Shown here in pieces: positions 35,801-42,154 of a DNA stretch of 64,000 nt (position 1 is its first letter; every line of letters begins with the position of its first letter). This stretch comes from Opisthorchis felineus. Its lineage: Eukaryota; Platyhelminthes; Trematoda; Opisthorchiida; Opisthorchiidae. The notes beneath the pieces are model-generated. The model saw only the letters and a list, made by a program, of their open reading frames with translations, was not told the origin of the DNA and searched no databases. The DNA lies in the NCBI GenBank assembly GCA_004794785.1, contig SJOL01007370.1, positions 219,842 to 283,841 on the forward strand. The letters are read 5' to 3'. A program made the translations under genes and the position numbers.

Positions 35801-38800
35801 GGTACTAAACCAAACAACTGCGCCGCGAATGTCCCATGTCAAAGAGTAGATAACCCCAGAATAGTTGGACAAGTAAAACAGATGGGCAATCTGAGCATGA
35901 GCAGTACATTTCTTCCTTATCAGAACTCATTGCTGTTTTGGGTTGCGTTACGAAAGCGGACCCTTTTTGACGGAAAATCATCATATCACGGAGTCTCCGC
36001 TTTTCGAAGATGCTCTGTTGGTTTTTAGTAGAAGAGAATTCTGCAACTATGAAAATTTTCCGTGTGAAATTTTTTCACTGGTTTGATTTTTTCCAAGAAG
36101 AAGTTGGTAGTTTTCAGTAGCAACATACTTGAAACACACGTCGGATCACATGGTAGGGTCAAATAATTGAGCTTCATCTAGTCAAGATTTTCAACTTGAC
36201 AGTCTTGACAGTCTACGGGCAACCCTTTTCGAGGTCGCCGTCCTCGAATTCCTCTTATCCCAGAAGAACGAGACACCACACACAACAATTAGGGGAAATT
36301 CGCAGCCGATTCATCAGCTACATGTTTTCCCCATCGGGAGATTAAAAAGTGGGCAAACATTTCAACCCAATCAACACAATATCACAGATAGGCAGTTGCT
36401 TATACCGCTCCCTCTTTGACAAACAACCCTACAGCGATATCTCTTCTTGAATGAACACTTTCGATCGGTCCTCTCCTGGGTTGCGCTGGACGTGCTTTAC
36501 TGTATTTTAGATTAAAAAAAAGTAGTCCATTCATCATATTAGGCCAATGCGCAAATTACATCTAACCGTTCATGGTTATGGTTCTTGCTCGTGGTTTCCT
36601 AATTTCTCCAAAACCTAACGCATCTGTAAAGCGTTTCAGGCAATAGGAATAGATAAGACAGAAAAGCGATGATTCATTTTACTTCGAGAAATAGTTTTGT
36701 TGTTGGAGGAGGAAAATGTCTTGTGAAATATTTTTAATAGGCGGAAAAATTTAGCATTCACCACTTTTTTGCCAGTAAAAGTCTCACCCTTGACATTCTG
36801 TTGCTTTGTTCTGCAGTACAATCGAATCTATGGCGTTCGGATACCGAATCACCGATGGAGCTGGATTGGGATCATGAACCGGGTAGGTTCTATAAATATG
36901 TCACTATTATGCACGTGAATGGCACCCGGACTTGTCAAAATGTCCATTATTGCTATCAAGAGTATTCGGTATAAAAGCTGCATTTATGGACTATGTGTCA
37001 GCGTGAAATTACAAACTAATTTCCACGTGAAGATGCTGATCGTCGTTTCACACCACATTTTTCTCAAATCAACTTCTGTCATTGATCGTGAAGCTCGATC
37101 CGCATTCATGTGCACCTCATGTAATATGAAGCGACCGCTCTGTTGTCCAGATGTGCGTAGTCGCATTTTTGTTCAATCGAACCGGATCTGACAGGCATTT
37201 GCAGCTAAGCTATCGTTTATGCAGATTGTATGTGTTGCTAGGCTAGTACCGTTGTGTATACCGTTGGATCATATTGGTTGGACTACCCGTGAATGAATGC
37301 CATAGCCCCGTAAATGTAAGCCTATCTGATAACAACCGACTTCGGCTTGGATTTCACCTCATTTTTCTGGTGTTTTACCTGTCAGAATTATTTTCTGGAT
37401 AAACTTTTGTCACAGTTCGTCCAGCATACCGCTTTTCAATGCGCTGCCGCTCAAGACGAGAACATTCTATCTCCCCTCCATCTGGCGGAACTAGTACCCC
37501 AAATGGTTTCTTCCAATACTACCTCACCCAATTATGTCAGCAGCAATGATGAATTCCGATTCGGAGGCGCGGAGCTTAGAATCCCATCAAGCATAAATAT
37601 TTTATTATCTTGAACTAAGAAGTCCAAGCACAAATTGTTAGACTTGGCGGTGAACTCGAGCCACCTACATTTTACTGGCTGAGCACACCGCGAGGTTTTT
37701 CTTTTTGCTTGAGCCATAGGTAGATTTCACTTCAAGACCTACCAGATCCTTTTCGCGAATTCGTTGACGCCACCCAACATCACAAACGCTTCTGAGGCAT
37801 GGATGATTAAAAACCTGGAGACTCCTCATATCATCTCTCCGCAGGGGCCATGTCTCGCAACCATACAACAATACAGCCCTTTTCGTAGCCTGGTACACGT
37901 CATTTCTTTTTGTCACCGCAAGTGACGCAAATTAGCAAACGTGATTCGAGCTTCTGAGATCCGTTCACTAACTTCATCAGCACACTTCCGTTAGAGCTTG
38001 TACAACTATCAAGGTATGCAAAATTCTCCACAACCTCCAGTGATTCTCCTTGAATTGTTGAGGGTATGTTCAGAAGCTGCACGTTCTGAAGCGTGACTTT
38101 ACACTTTGAAGGTGCAAGACGCATATCTAGAAATGGTATGACGGTATTCAGTTCATTCAACAAGGCTTGTGCTTTGCCTTCGTCTTCAGAGGTGAGGACG
38201 ATGTCGTTTGTGTACTCAAGCTTAACAGGGTTCTCACCAGCAACAATTTGAACAATTTTGATGACCTTCCAGTGCCTGTCCTCAATGACGAAGTTGAACA
38301 AGAATGGAGAGGATGGATATCCTTGTCGGACACCACTTCTGTAGAGAAGCTTCTAGAGAGTTCCCCATACACCCACACGCCCAGGAGTATGTGAATATGG
38401 GGACCGGATTATGTTCACAAAATTCTGGAGCACTTACTGTTGAGCGACAGTGTTCAATAGCACTGACCGATCAACAGTATGGAACACACTCTTGAGTTCA
38501 AGGGACACCAGGATTGTGGATCATCTGTACAAATGTGATCGTTAGTTGGGACACATGGAAGGGAGTGGCGGTTGAAGCACTGACTGAATTCATCTAACTT
38601 AAGTTGTTGGGAACGAAAGCCTATCCTAAGGTTGATGGGCAGTAGGCTTTTTGTTAAAATAGCATCATAACCGTTCATAGACAATTTCGCAACATATCTG
38701 TCATTTACCTGTCACCTATGTGTCGTGACTTTCTAATGGCAAAAACTACATACCAGCATCCCTAGATATTCAAAATCCGTATGCACGAAAACGGTCAATC

Positions 38801-41689
38801 AAAAAATAATCCAGTAATTGAGAGGCAAATAAGCGAAAGAGGGATGCGCAGTGCTTTTTATTATATTTTGATGTCTGAGAGAAATGGCTACTTTCACTTG
38901 TTATTAGTGTTTCAGGACTGTTTCCCGCTTTTTGCTTTGCCTTGCTTTACTTTTTACCGCTCCGTTTTTGTGGGTGCTTTGTCTGCTACACTGAGAATTC
39001 ATAATGTTTCTTGTGTGGTTGGGTTGATTAAATACCCATAATCGCTAAATGTTCAGCTGAATGGTTGTCAACTAAATCGTTCGCGTTAGGCCATCGGCTT
39101 TTCGCAGTCTAGGTAGACTGACAACCGCCTTCCTTAGTAAAGAAAAACTGGGTTTCAGTCTTCAAGTGAACCAGTTCAGCCATTTGGTTAGGAATTTCTG
39201 CATTCGAATCACTGTCGCAGATTTTGTTTGGCCCATGGAATGCGGCATTTGCTAGATCTGAGTGTGTTTTGAAAGTTTCATTGCAGATCACATTGTGAAG
39301 TCAATTCAATTGAGCTCACCAACGCAACCGTTTAGGTTCCTCCTTAGCCTACTGATTCAATCTGCGACGGTTTCATTTGCCAACTGTATGAGTGGGACTA
39401 AAATGTGGACAGTCATTTGTGGATGTTGATAGCTTTCAGTGATTCAGTTTAGATCGGATGGCAAGGTGTTGATGTGAATAGTTGAGAGTTTACTTTTCGT
39501 TTGACCTTTATGCATGGGGGCTTGTATCCCTCCTAAACTTGAAGGAGAGTAACCTGAATTTGTGGGTTGGTGCAGTTATCTGGACAGTTGAATTAGCCAG
39601 AACCATACCGTGACAAAAGTCGATGCGTGCATTATCAAGACACTGACACTTGTGTTAGTTATGGCATCGAAAACGAATTTCACGAGGCTGAACAAAGTCT
39701 TACTTAATGGTTGGGAAAATTGACCACTTCGATCCAGTGATAGTCGTTAAATGCCTGGTTATCAACCACTTTGCAGCATAATGTATGTTAACTGACTGCA
39801 AAGTGCTTGCAGTGAAATGGTACCTAAAGGGTATTTGGTAGTGAACCGGAATCACTAGAGCAAAAAATAAAGCTTATCAGGTCAAGGTAGTCGGGGCGTG
39901 TACTACTCATGTCCTACTACCGTTCACCAACAAAGTGCTATCCTGTATAAAAGGGTGACACTGTGACGGCGCGTACCAGGGGAAACTGTGGTCAAACTGC
40001 GTGCCATGAGATTTTCGAGCCTTTCTAGTTGGGGCGAGGTGGTTCAGTGGTTAGAGCGCGAATTCACTGACCGGAAGGTCCGTGGTTCGAACCCGACCTC
40101 TGCCTCTTGACTTCCCCTGTCTAGGCTCGGGCAACCTGGTAATATCCCAGCCCCCGTGTATCCTTCGGGTGGCATGACAACTAGGCACCGAAAAGGTGCT
40201 ACAGCTGAACGATTTTTTTGGGATCCCCGCGATGCTCTGGCATGTCTACCCGGATGCCAATTCAAAGTGTAGGAACTTTATTGCACATCGAGGTCAAAAA
40301 ACTACTTGTGTTAAGTCCTTCCTCTTCCTCTTTATTTCCATCATTTACTGCGGTATGGTGATATCATAGGCATCAGTATACACTTGGTGTATCGCTGTTG
40401 GTAATGGTGATACACTGAGGCGATTGTTGTGCCACAGAAACTCCAATGACTGTGACTGGGCCATAATTGTCAGTGACTCTGTCCATTAATGTATCGTCCT
40501 GGGGTCCTCAACTGAGGAACCGGCAGTTATCAACGCAGCGTGGTTCAGGCTTTCACGAACAACGATCAGGTCTTTGTCTGACTGACTGTCATTTTCATAC
40601 AACTCAGCCCAATACTACGAAATGTGCTCTTGTGTGAATTATTTGGCCTAACCAATGTAGCCTGTCGTGAGTACATCGCCTCCCAATAAACTTGATCATA
40701 GTAACTGCTTCACGTAAATTTTTGGTGAAACAGTGATGTCCTATTTTTCGGATACGTGCAATAGGACTAGGCATGTTGGAGCGTTTTTATCGGTTTAATG
40801 TGAGTCGGAGTGGGAACGCGACCCTTTGGGAAGTGATTTTCCTGCGTTCACTTTGAACAATACTTGCTTAGTCTAGTTTTCGTCACATTATGATTTGTGT
40901 TTTAAATTTTCGAAGACCCTTTGTCGCCATGCTCGACATTTTCTTATCTCAGCAACCCATTCATCATTCTGCTACATTTGTTTATCATGATTCCTGTGTA
41001 ACTATCTAATTACTATTCAATTCCTTTGAGCAGAGATGCGAGGTACCTGTAGGTGACCCTGAGCACTCGTTCTGACAACCAATTGTATCTTATGAGTAAC
41101 TCATGCCATGGTTATCGCATGTGTTGAACCCGCAGGTACCGTGTCACCACAGCGCAAGAAAACTAACCCAACTCGTCCTATACCAGCCATAGTGAGCAAT
41201 ACGAATGGGCGAAATGGTCGACGGGCTGAAGAGGACGGATTCACCGAAGTCAGTTTATTTCCAGTCCGACCGAGACGACATCCTCGTGCGGTAGTTAACC
41301 TTCCAATTCAACTTACTGAAGTTGAGTCAGGTATGAACGACGGTTCAGCCAAGATTCCTGTACATTCGAAACGATGGTCCTGTTCCGATAAACTTCTTTC
41401 CGCAACCAGTATCCATCGAATGCATCCCACAGTGCCTGCGCAAACTGCAATACCATGTTCCAACCTTTTCACTTCACCAACAGACGACGAGACTCTTACC
41501 GGTCATTGTCCGCCGTCAGACGACCTGTTCGATTCCGGGTTCGCCGGTTTGAGCCAAAGTTTCGCCGATGGAGACTCCGATGGTTGTGGTATTGGGAGTG
41601 CCGGCGGAGGCCGACTAAATGACTTCCTCTGGGAGCATGAGATGTTCGAAGATACTAGATTCCCTTCACGAAATCATCTTCATCACTAA
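11828..41689 (+). CDS. Nine-exon host gene model, product unrecognised (~519 residues)
   Basis: I joined nine plus-strand exons by splice signals: 11828-11849, 12093-12127, 13798-14023, 14919-15000, 21432-21585, 33957-34287, 36817-36882, 37416-37505 and 41136-41689. They total 1560 bases, exactly 520 codons with the TAA stop, and every junction keeps phase. Some junctions (exons 2, 8 and 9) were chosen partly because they fit, so phase agreement is not fully independent evidence. The product starts MKHNPESG, is rich in Ser, Pro, Asn and Arg, has no signal peptide or membrane segment, and carries basic clusters near residues 310-345 and an acidic Gly-rich C terminus. No enzyme motif is visible; a regulatory or scaffold protein is a guess. 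Introns reach 12.4 kb and contain most of the retroelements listed here. Further 5' exons are possible. Confidence 0.6.
12093..12127 (+). CDS. Exon 2 of the host gene (35 bases)
   Basis: It follows CTTCAATATCCCAG and ends at GCACAG before GTGAAG. Entry is after one base of a codon and exit is on a codon boundary, giving [11 protein letters not shown]. It is short, so the support is mainly the fit with exons 1 and 3. Confidence 0.42.
12585..12945 (+). mobile_element. Family-1 retrotransposon 5' leader fragment
   Basis: The run from GAGCTGCCACCTTGATTTGGTGG to GACTGCCGGCTTATTATTTAACA matches the family-1 leader at 2713-3050 block by block (GCTGCCACCTTGA, ATGCCAGGAA, CCCTC-GAGGAAGG, AGAAGGTCGG, CCAAACGGTTG-CCGTGAC). 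No coding part follows. A 5' piece without its 3' end is unusual for a non-LTR insertion. It lies in intron 2 of the host gene. Confidence 0.7.
13358..13541 (-). repeat. tRNA-derived SINE, family A, copy 4 (diverged)
   Basis: A minus-strand copy with the complement of GGTTCGAACCC near 13480 and the GACTGCCAGGTTGCCTAAGC body. It is more diverged than the copies at 2355 and 7858, especially in the last third. It ends about 255 bases upstream of exon 3 of the host gene. Confidence 0.7.
13798..14023 (+). CDS. Exon 3 of the host gene
   Basis: The acceptor is CGTCCGTTTTACAG and the donor is G|GTGAGC. It encodes 75 residues, beginning [13 protein letters not shown] and ending [13 protein letters not shown], with a Ser/Ala-rich, mostly hydrophilic composition. 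A larger open frame (13585-14271) surrounds it but has poorer composition outside the splice sites. It leaves one base of a codon for exon 4. Confidence 0.55.
14919..15000 (+). CDS. Exon 4 of the host gene (82 bases)
   Basis: It lies between TACGTTTTGTGGTTTTAG and a donor GAG|GTGAGA. The frame that fits exon 3 reads [17 protein letters not shown] then PLKQLHILK, while other frames are poorer. Two bases of a codon remain, completed by the first base of exon 5. Confidence 0.6.
15001..16049. other. Intron 4, 5' part, without recognised content
   Basis: The plus frame 15001-15300 starts at the exon 4 donor and stays open for 99 codons, which is probably read-through of intron sequence. No motif or named repeat is seen apart from a possible family-3 3' trailer at 15780-15870. 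Confidence 0.45.
16050..17100 (-). pseudogene. Family-3 non-LTR reverse transcriptase C-terminal half, minus strand
   Basis: Read from 17075 down it gives a degraded [13 protein letters not shown] block (RT palm end), then from 16796 the [16 protein letters not shown] block, [14 protein letters not shown], and [13 protein letters not shown]. Frameshifted pieces of a WLGHL-like motif lie around 16410-16460. At 16120-16210 there is a C-terminal [18 protein letters not shown], a single C2H2-like finger as seen at the end of such elements. This family is distinct from families 1 and 2. It is a truncated, broken copy in intron 4 of the host gene. Confidence 0.72.
17101..18074. other. Intron 4, middle part, without recognised content
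   Basis: No exon or named repeat seen. The plus frame 17412-17651 is open and Gly/Ser-rich but has no recognised domain or fitting splice sites. Confidence 0.45.
18075..19010 (+). pseudogene. Family-1 retrotransposon 3' portion
   Basis: From CCAAACCCAAACCTCATTCTTGC the frame 18147-18614 gives [48 protein letters not shown] and PWLGHVL, clearly parallel to 5880-6310 of the full copy. It then degrades but the LPFPWMWTP region and the CGAAACTGTAGCAGCTGG trailer at about 18945 are recognisable. This is a typical 5'-truncated copy, diverged by stops after 18614, in intron 4. Confidence 0.78.
19011..20070. other. Intron 4, 3' part, without recognised content
   Basis: Several modest plus-strand frames (19454-19636, 19729-19947) are open but overlap alternatives in other frames and show no domain. 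I see no named repeat. Confidence 0.45.
20071..20460 (+). repeat. Direct repeat unit, copy 1 (~390 bases)
   Basis: It begins TAACGGTATTTTCCTCAGC and ends GGAATTCCGCCTAACA. The second copy starts at 20588. Shared blocks include CTTAGTTCTCGGTCTG, AAAACATTTGTACA-like, GACGCCTTC-GGATG and TTGGCTGTTGGGTCC. No tRNA box, coding motif or terminal inverted repeat is evident. The copies differ by many substitutions and small indels, so the duplication is old. Confidence 0.75.
20588..20946 (+). repeat. Direct repeat unit, copy 2 (~360 bases)
   Basis: Same order of blocks as the unit at 20071, starting TAACGGTATTTTCTCAGC and ending GGAATTCTGCCTAACA, with a deletion of roughly 30 bases in its second half. 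The two copies are 128 bases apart. It may be a tandem duplication of unknown sequence or two insertions of one repeat family. Confidence 0.72.
21432..21585 (+). CDS. Exon 5 of the host gene
   Basis: Acceptor CTTACCCTATTTTTAG, donor CGCAG|GTTAGA. It reads [17 protein letters not shown], then a Gly/Leu/Asp-rich stretch ending [10 protein letters not shown], and exits on a codon boundary. It is separated from exon 4 by 6.4 kb that holds the family-3 and family-1 retroelement remnants and the direct repeat at 20071. Confidence 0.6.
22457..23303 (-). other. Minus-strand open stretch of unknown nature in intron 5
   Basis: Two long minus frames, 22457-22834 and 22968-23303, have protein-like composition: one with [20 protein letters not shown] and one with [20 protein letters not shown]. 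The second contains an acceptor-like AG at about 23209 and a donor-like CAG|GTTACA near 23113; the first has an ATTCAG acceptor-like site near 22790. The phases I tried do not join. It could be an antisense gene piece, an old retroelement segment or chance. Confidence 0.25.
23820..24240 (-). mobile_element. Old family-1 retrotransposon remnant
   Basis: It lines up with the minus-strand family-1 remnant at 34690-35030 over TACATTGAAGGCAA, CTCCCAACCAGGGAGAC, the GAATTTG-TGGCC region and the CCAGTGCAGTCTATGGA end. No open frame survives. It is the most decayed family-1 piece in the window and lies in intron 5. Confidence 0.55.
24241..26125. other. Intron 5 stretch without recognised content
   Basis: The plus frame 25165-25602 is open for 145 codons but contains aromatic-rich, low-constraint sequence and no motif I know. 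No named repeat or splice-flanked exon found. Confidence 0.4.
26126..26683. repeat. Left inverted arm of the Penelope-like element
   Basis: It pairs with 27477-28500. Identity is high but not perfect, with scattered substitutions and small indels. Relative to the right arm it lacks about 0.4 kb between GGATCCC (26330) and the GGTTGTTGATC block. Confidence 0.75.
26370..26427 (-). ncRNA. Possible hammerhead-ribozyme core, left arm
   Basis: On the minus strand the order is GGCGCAATGATGTTGTC, a short stem region, GGTGGCGAAACG, then GCAAGTCCATTGCC. This fits the usual core order (CTGATGA-like, GAAAC, then a GTC cleavage site) with a very short stem III, as described for ribozymes in Penelope-like elements. 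The first base of the CTGATGA core is not conserved here, so activity is doubtful. Confidence 0.4.
26698..27327 (+). pseudogene. Penelope-like GIY-YIG endonuclease region, two internal stops
   Basis: One frame runs from about 26698 to TAA 27325-27327, interrupted by TGA at 27019 and 27187. It contains [20 protein letters not shown], the connector [18 protein letters not shown], then [15 protein letters not shown] directly before the first stop and [19 protein letters not shown] after it. The stop falls where relatives have Gly of the YIGQT motif. Downstream come FSLIFVHKD and [14 protein letters not shown]. The domain would nick DNA for element insertion. The RT domain upstream is absent. Confidence 0.75.
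27734..27790 (+). ncRNA. Possible hammerhead-ribozyme core, right arm
   Basis: Plus-strand counterpart of the left-arm candidate: GGCGCACTGCTGTTGTC, then TATGGTGAGGAAACG, then TTTGCAGGACAATTGCC. The GAAAC box is kept; the CTGATGA box is altered to CTGCTGT and the GTC to GAC, so this copy is probably inactive. Confidence 0.38.
27868..28300. repeat. Nested inverted repeat inside the right arm
   Basis: The outer strands share GAAGCCGGCG, GATTTGAGGTGTGTACA and a TTATT(A/T)TATTATT-like run in opposite orientation, about 110 bases each with a spacer near 200 bases. This looks like two termini of Penelope-like copies meeting tail to tail, or part of a second truncated copy. Inference. Confidence 0.65.
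28720..29117 (-). pseudogene. BEL/Pao integrase C-terminal region
   Basis: A 125-codon minus frame gives [35 protein letters not shown], the block [20 protein letters not shown], then a segment [20 protein letters not shown]. This matches the domain of unknown function that follows the integrase core in Pao-type elements. The frame is separated from the core by a shift near 29120-29145. Confidence 0.78.
29145..29961 (-). pseudogene. BEL/Pao integrase zinc-binding and core, frameshifted
   Basis: The frame 29530-29961 holds the zinc-binding module ([19 protein letters not shown] then RRCLSCRAR, an HHCC arrangement). The frame 29145-29543 holds the core, with [18 protein letters not shown], the [11 protein letters not shown] acidic block and the [18 protein letters not shown] block. 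The two overlap in different frames, so at least one shift separates them. Confidence 0.8.
30208..30813 (-). pseudogene. BEL/Pao RNase H-like region
   Basis: A 201-codon frame includes [49 protein letters not shown] and [20 protein letters not shown]. These correspond to the RNase H segment of Pao-type elements; the acidic residues in SDTSE and TDSM are kept. It overlaps the RT thumb frame at 30740-31069. Confidence 0.75.
30740..31700 (-). pseudogene. BEL/Pao reverse transcriptase, frameshifted
   Basis: The pieces are in order. An entry block ([13 protein letters not shown]) lies near 31600, followed by [20 protein letters not shown] and [16 protein letters not shown] (31323-31610). The catalytic strand [10 protein letters not shown] and [19 protein letters not shown] lie at 31111-31293, and the thumb segment [22 protein letters not shown] at 30740-31069. 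The YVDD box is intact, but two or more frameshifts separate the parts. The stretch upstream, 31700-31900, is not clearly element-derived. Confidence 0.78.
31701..33420. other. Intron 5 stretch without recognised content
   Basis: It includes a run of 13 C at 32597-32609. The small frames here have no motif, and I see no further named repeat. Confidence 0.45.
32597..32609. repeat. Poly-C run
   Basis: Thirteen consecutive C bases. A shorter C run lies at 8350-8359. Confidence 0.95.
33425..33600 (+). repeat. tRNA-derived SINE, family A, copy 5
   Basis: A plus-strand copy with AATGGTTAAGGTGTCAG (A-box region), CCAGAAGGTCCGTGGTTCGA, and an end at GGTGCTACAGCTGGACGATT followed by an ATTATT tail. 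It sits about 360 bases upstream of exon 6 of the host gene. Confidence 0.78.
33680..33825 (+). repeat. Diverged tRNA-derived SINE, family A, copy 6
   Basis: The GCCTAGCCTGGGGCAATCA body, a GTTTGAACAC B-box-like site near 33733, and the end CACAGCTGAACAGTG keep the family pattern at low similarity. It immediately follows copy 5. Confidence 0.5.
33957..34287 (+). CDS. Exon 6 of the host gene (331 bases)
   Basis: A clear acceptor (CCATCCTTTCTTCCCAGCAG) and donor (CCCAT|GTAAGC) enclose 110 codons, starting [15 protein letters not shown] and ending [10 protein letters not shown]. The residue mix is Ser/Asn/Arg/Pro-rich, with a short helical-looking segment [13 protein letters not shown]. It follows the largest intron (12.4 kb), which contains the Penelope-like and BEL/Pao elements. 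The opposite strand is also open across it, which I regard as a shadow. Confidence 0.65.
34555..35130 (-). pseudogene. Family-1 retrotransposon 3' portion, minus strand
   Basis: The frame 34904-35122 reads [20 protein letters not shown] and [19 protein letters not shown], almost the same as the family-1 full copy at 6190-6340. The frame then shifts and the trailer with ACGGCAGCTAGAACC and ATTACAGCTGATGAGAG follows to about 34555. It is a 5'-truncated copy in intron 6. Confidence 0.78.
35131..36816. other. Intron 6, 3' part, without recognised content
   Basis: I see no named repeat. The frame 35530-35808 spans a weak B-box-like GTTTCGAACTTC near 35728, insufficient to call a SINE. Confidence 0.45.
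36817..36882 (+). CDS. Exon 7 of the host gene (66 bases)
   Basis: It follows a long pyrimidine-rich acceptor (TTGCTTTGTTCTGCAG) and precedes GTAGGT. Only the frame predicted by exon 6 is fully open: [21 protein letters not shown]. One of the other two frames meets TGA, which supports the choice. The acidic, tryptophan-bearing segment has no family I can name with confidence. Confidence 0.6.
37416..37505 (+). CDS. Exon 8 of the host gene, boundaries uncertain
   Basis: Acceptor ACTTTTGTCACAG at 37415 gives, in the phase set by exon 7, [17 protein letters not shown] and an [11 protein letters not shown] tail before a weak donor G|GTTTCT. A later donor T|GTCAGC at 37536 keeps the same phase. 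A different frame of the same region (acceptor at 37385) is open to 37613, so the exact exon is unsettled. The Arg-rich run could be a nuclear-localisation-like patch. Confidence 0.4.
37640..38690 (-). pseudogene. Family-2 reverse transcriptase remnant, minus strand
   Basis: In order on the minus strand: a degraded fingers block (GFRSQQLKL region, 38454-38684), an [12 protein letters not shown] motif A near 38480, a degraded VRQG block near 38340, the frame 37900-38301 with [23 protein letters not shown] (DD degraded to ND), [13 protein letters not shown] and VENFAYLDS, and 37665-37916 with [21 protein letters not shown]. Catalytic aspartate loss and shifts make it inactive. It lies in intron 8. 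Confidence 0.75.
38691..40031. other. Intron 8 stretch without recognised content
   Basis: No exon or repeat recognised. Frames at 38781-39041 and 39109-39291 lack motifs. Confidence 0.45.
40032..40220 (+). repeat. tRNA-derived SINE, family A, copy 7 (well preserved)
   Basis: This plus-strand copy starts GGGGCGAGGTGGTTCAGTGG, has GTTAGAGCGCGAATTC, the B box GGTTCGAACC at 40085-40094 and the end GGTGCTACAGCTGAACGATT. It gives the clearest view of the tRNA-like head. Next to it, 40221-41135 holds nothing I can name. Confidence 0.85.
41136..41689 (+). CDS. Exon 9 (terminal coding exon) of the host gene
   Basis: The frame is open from 41108 to TAA 41687-41689 and encodes about 184 residues here. 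It begins [19 protein letters not shown], includes an [20 protein letters not shown] segment, and ends in an acidic Ser/Gly-rich tail with [18 protein letters not shown] and a final HLHH. The acceptor is either CGCAG at 41135 or CACAG at 41152, the latter also in phase for an alternative join. I see no AATAAA in the next 400 bases; an AATAAT at about 41890 is a weak candidate. Confidence 0.65.
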
Positions 41690-42154
41690 GGCGCCTCTCC
41701 TCCCTCACTCGAATTGATGAATCCCTAGGAAATTCAGTGAATACTTTGAGTTTATCATTTATCATCTTTATTGAATTTTTAATCCTTGAAACTGTTCCGA
41801 TGCATTTATGACCTTGATTTTTCATGATCCTGCATTTACGCTGTTGTATACTCTGCCAGTACCAAACCATGTATATTGTGTATGTATTCAATAATCTCTG
41901 CGATTGCCCGATAATATGCTTGTTTGTTGATCCCGTTCCTTTCCCTTCAATGGAACTTCACCGCGCCAACGGAAATATTTCCTTTATTCAACTGTTGCTT
42001 ATCTTATTTTTTGCAGCTTAGGAGTTTCCACAATGTCCTTCCAGTTGTCATCTTGATAATCTTTAATTTCATTTCTGCATGATTTCATTCACAAAGAGAA
42101 GAGTTTAGACGACTGTGTTTTCTTGACAATGCACTACGCATAAGGTGGATGAGA

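Noticed and set aside
36817..36882. Slingshot phosphatase assignment from the [10 protein letters not shown] segment
   Set aside because: The resemblance is limited to a few residues and the preceding exon is not a phosphatase domain.
37347..37613. Alternative 88-codon frame as exon 8
   Set aside because: Its phase does not fit exon 7 from the acceptor at 37385; I kept the in-phase alternative but at low confidence.
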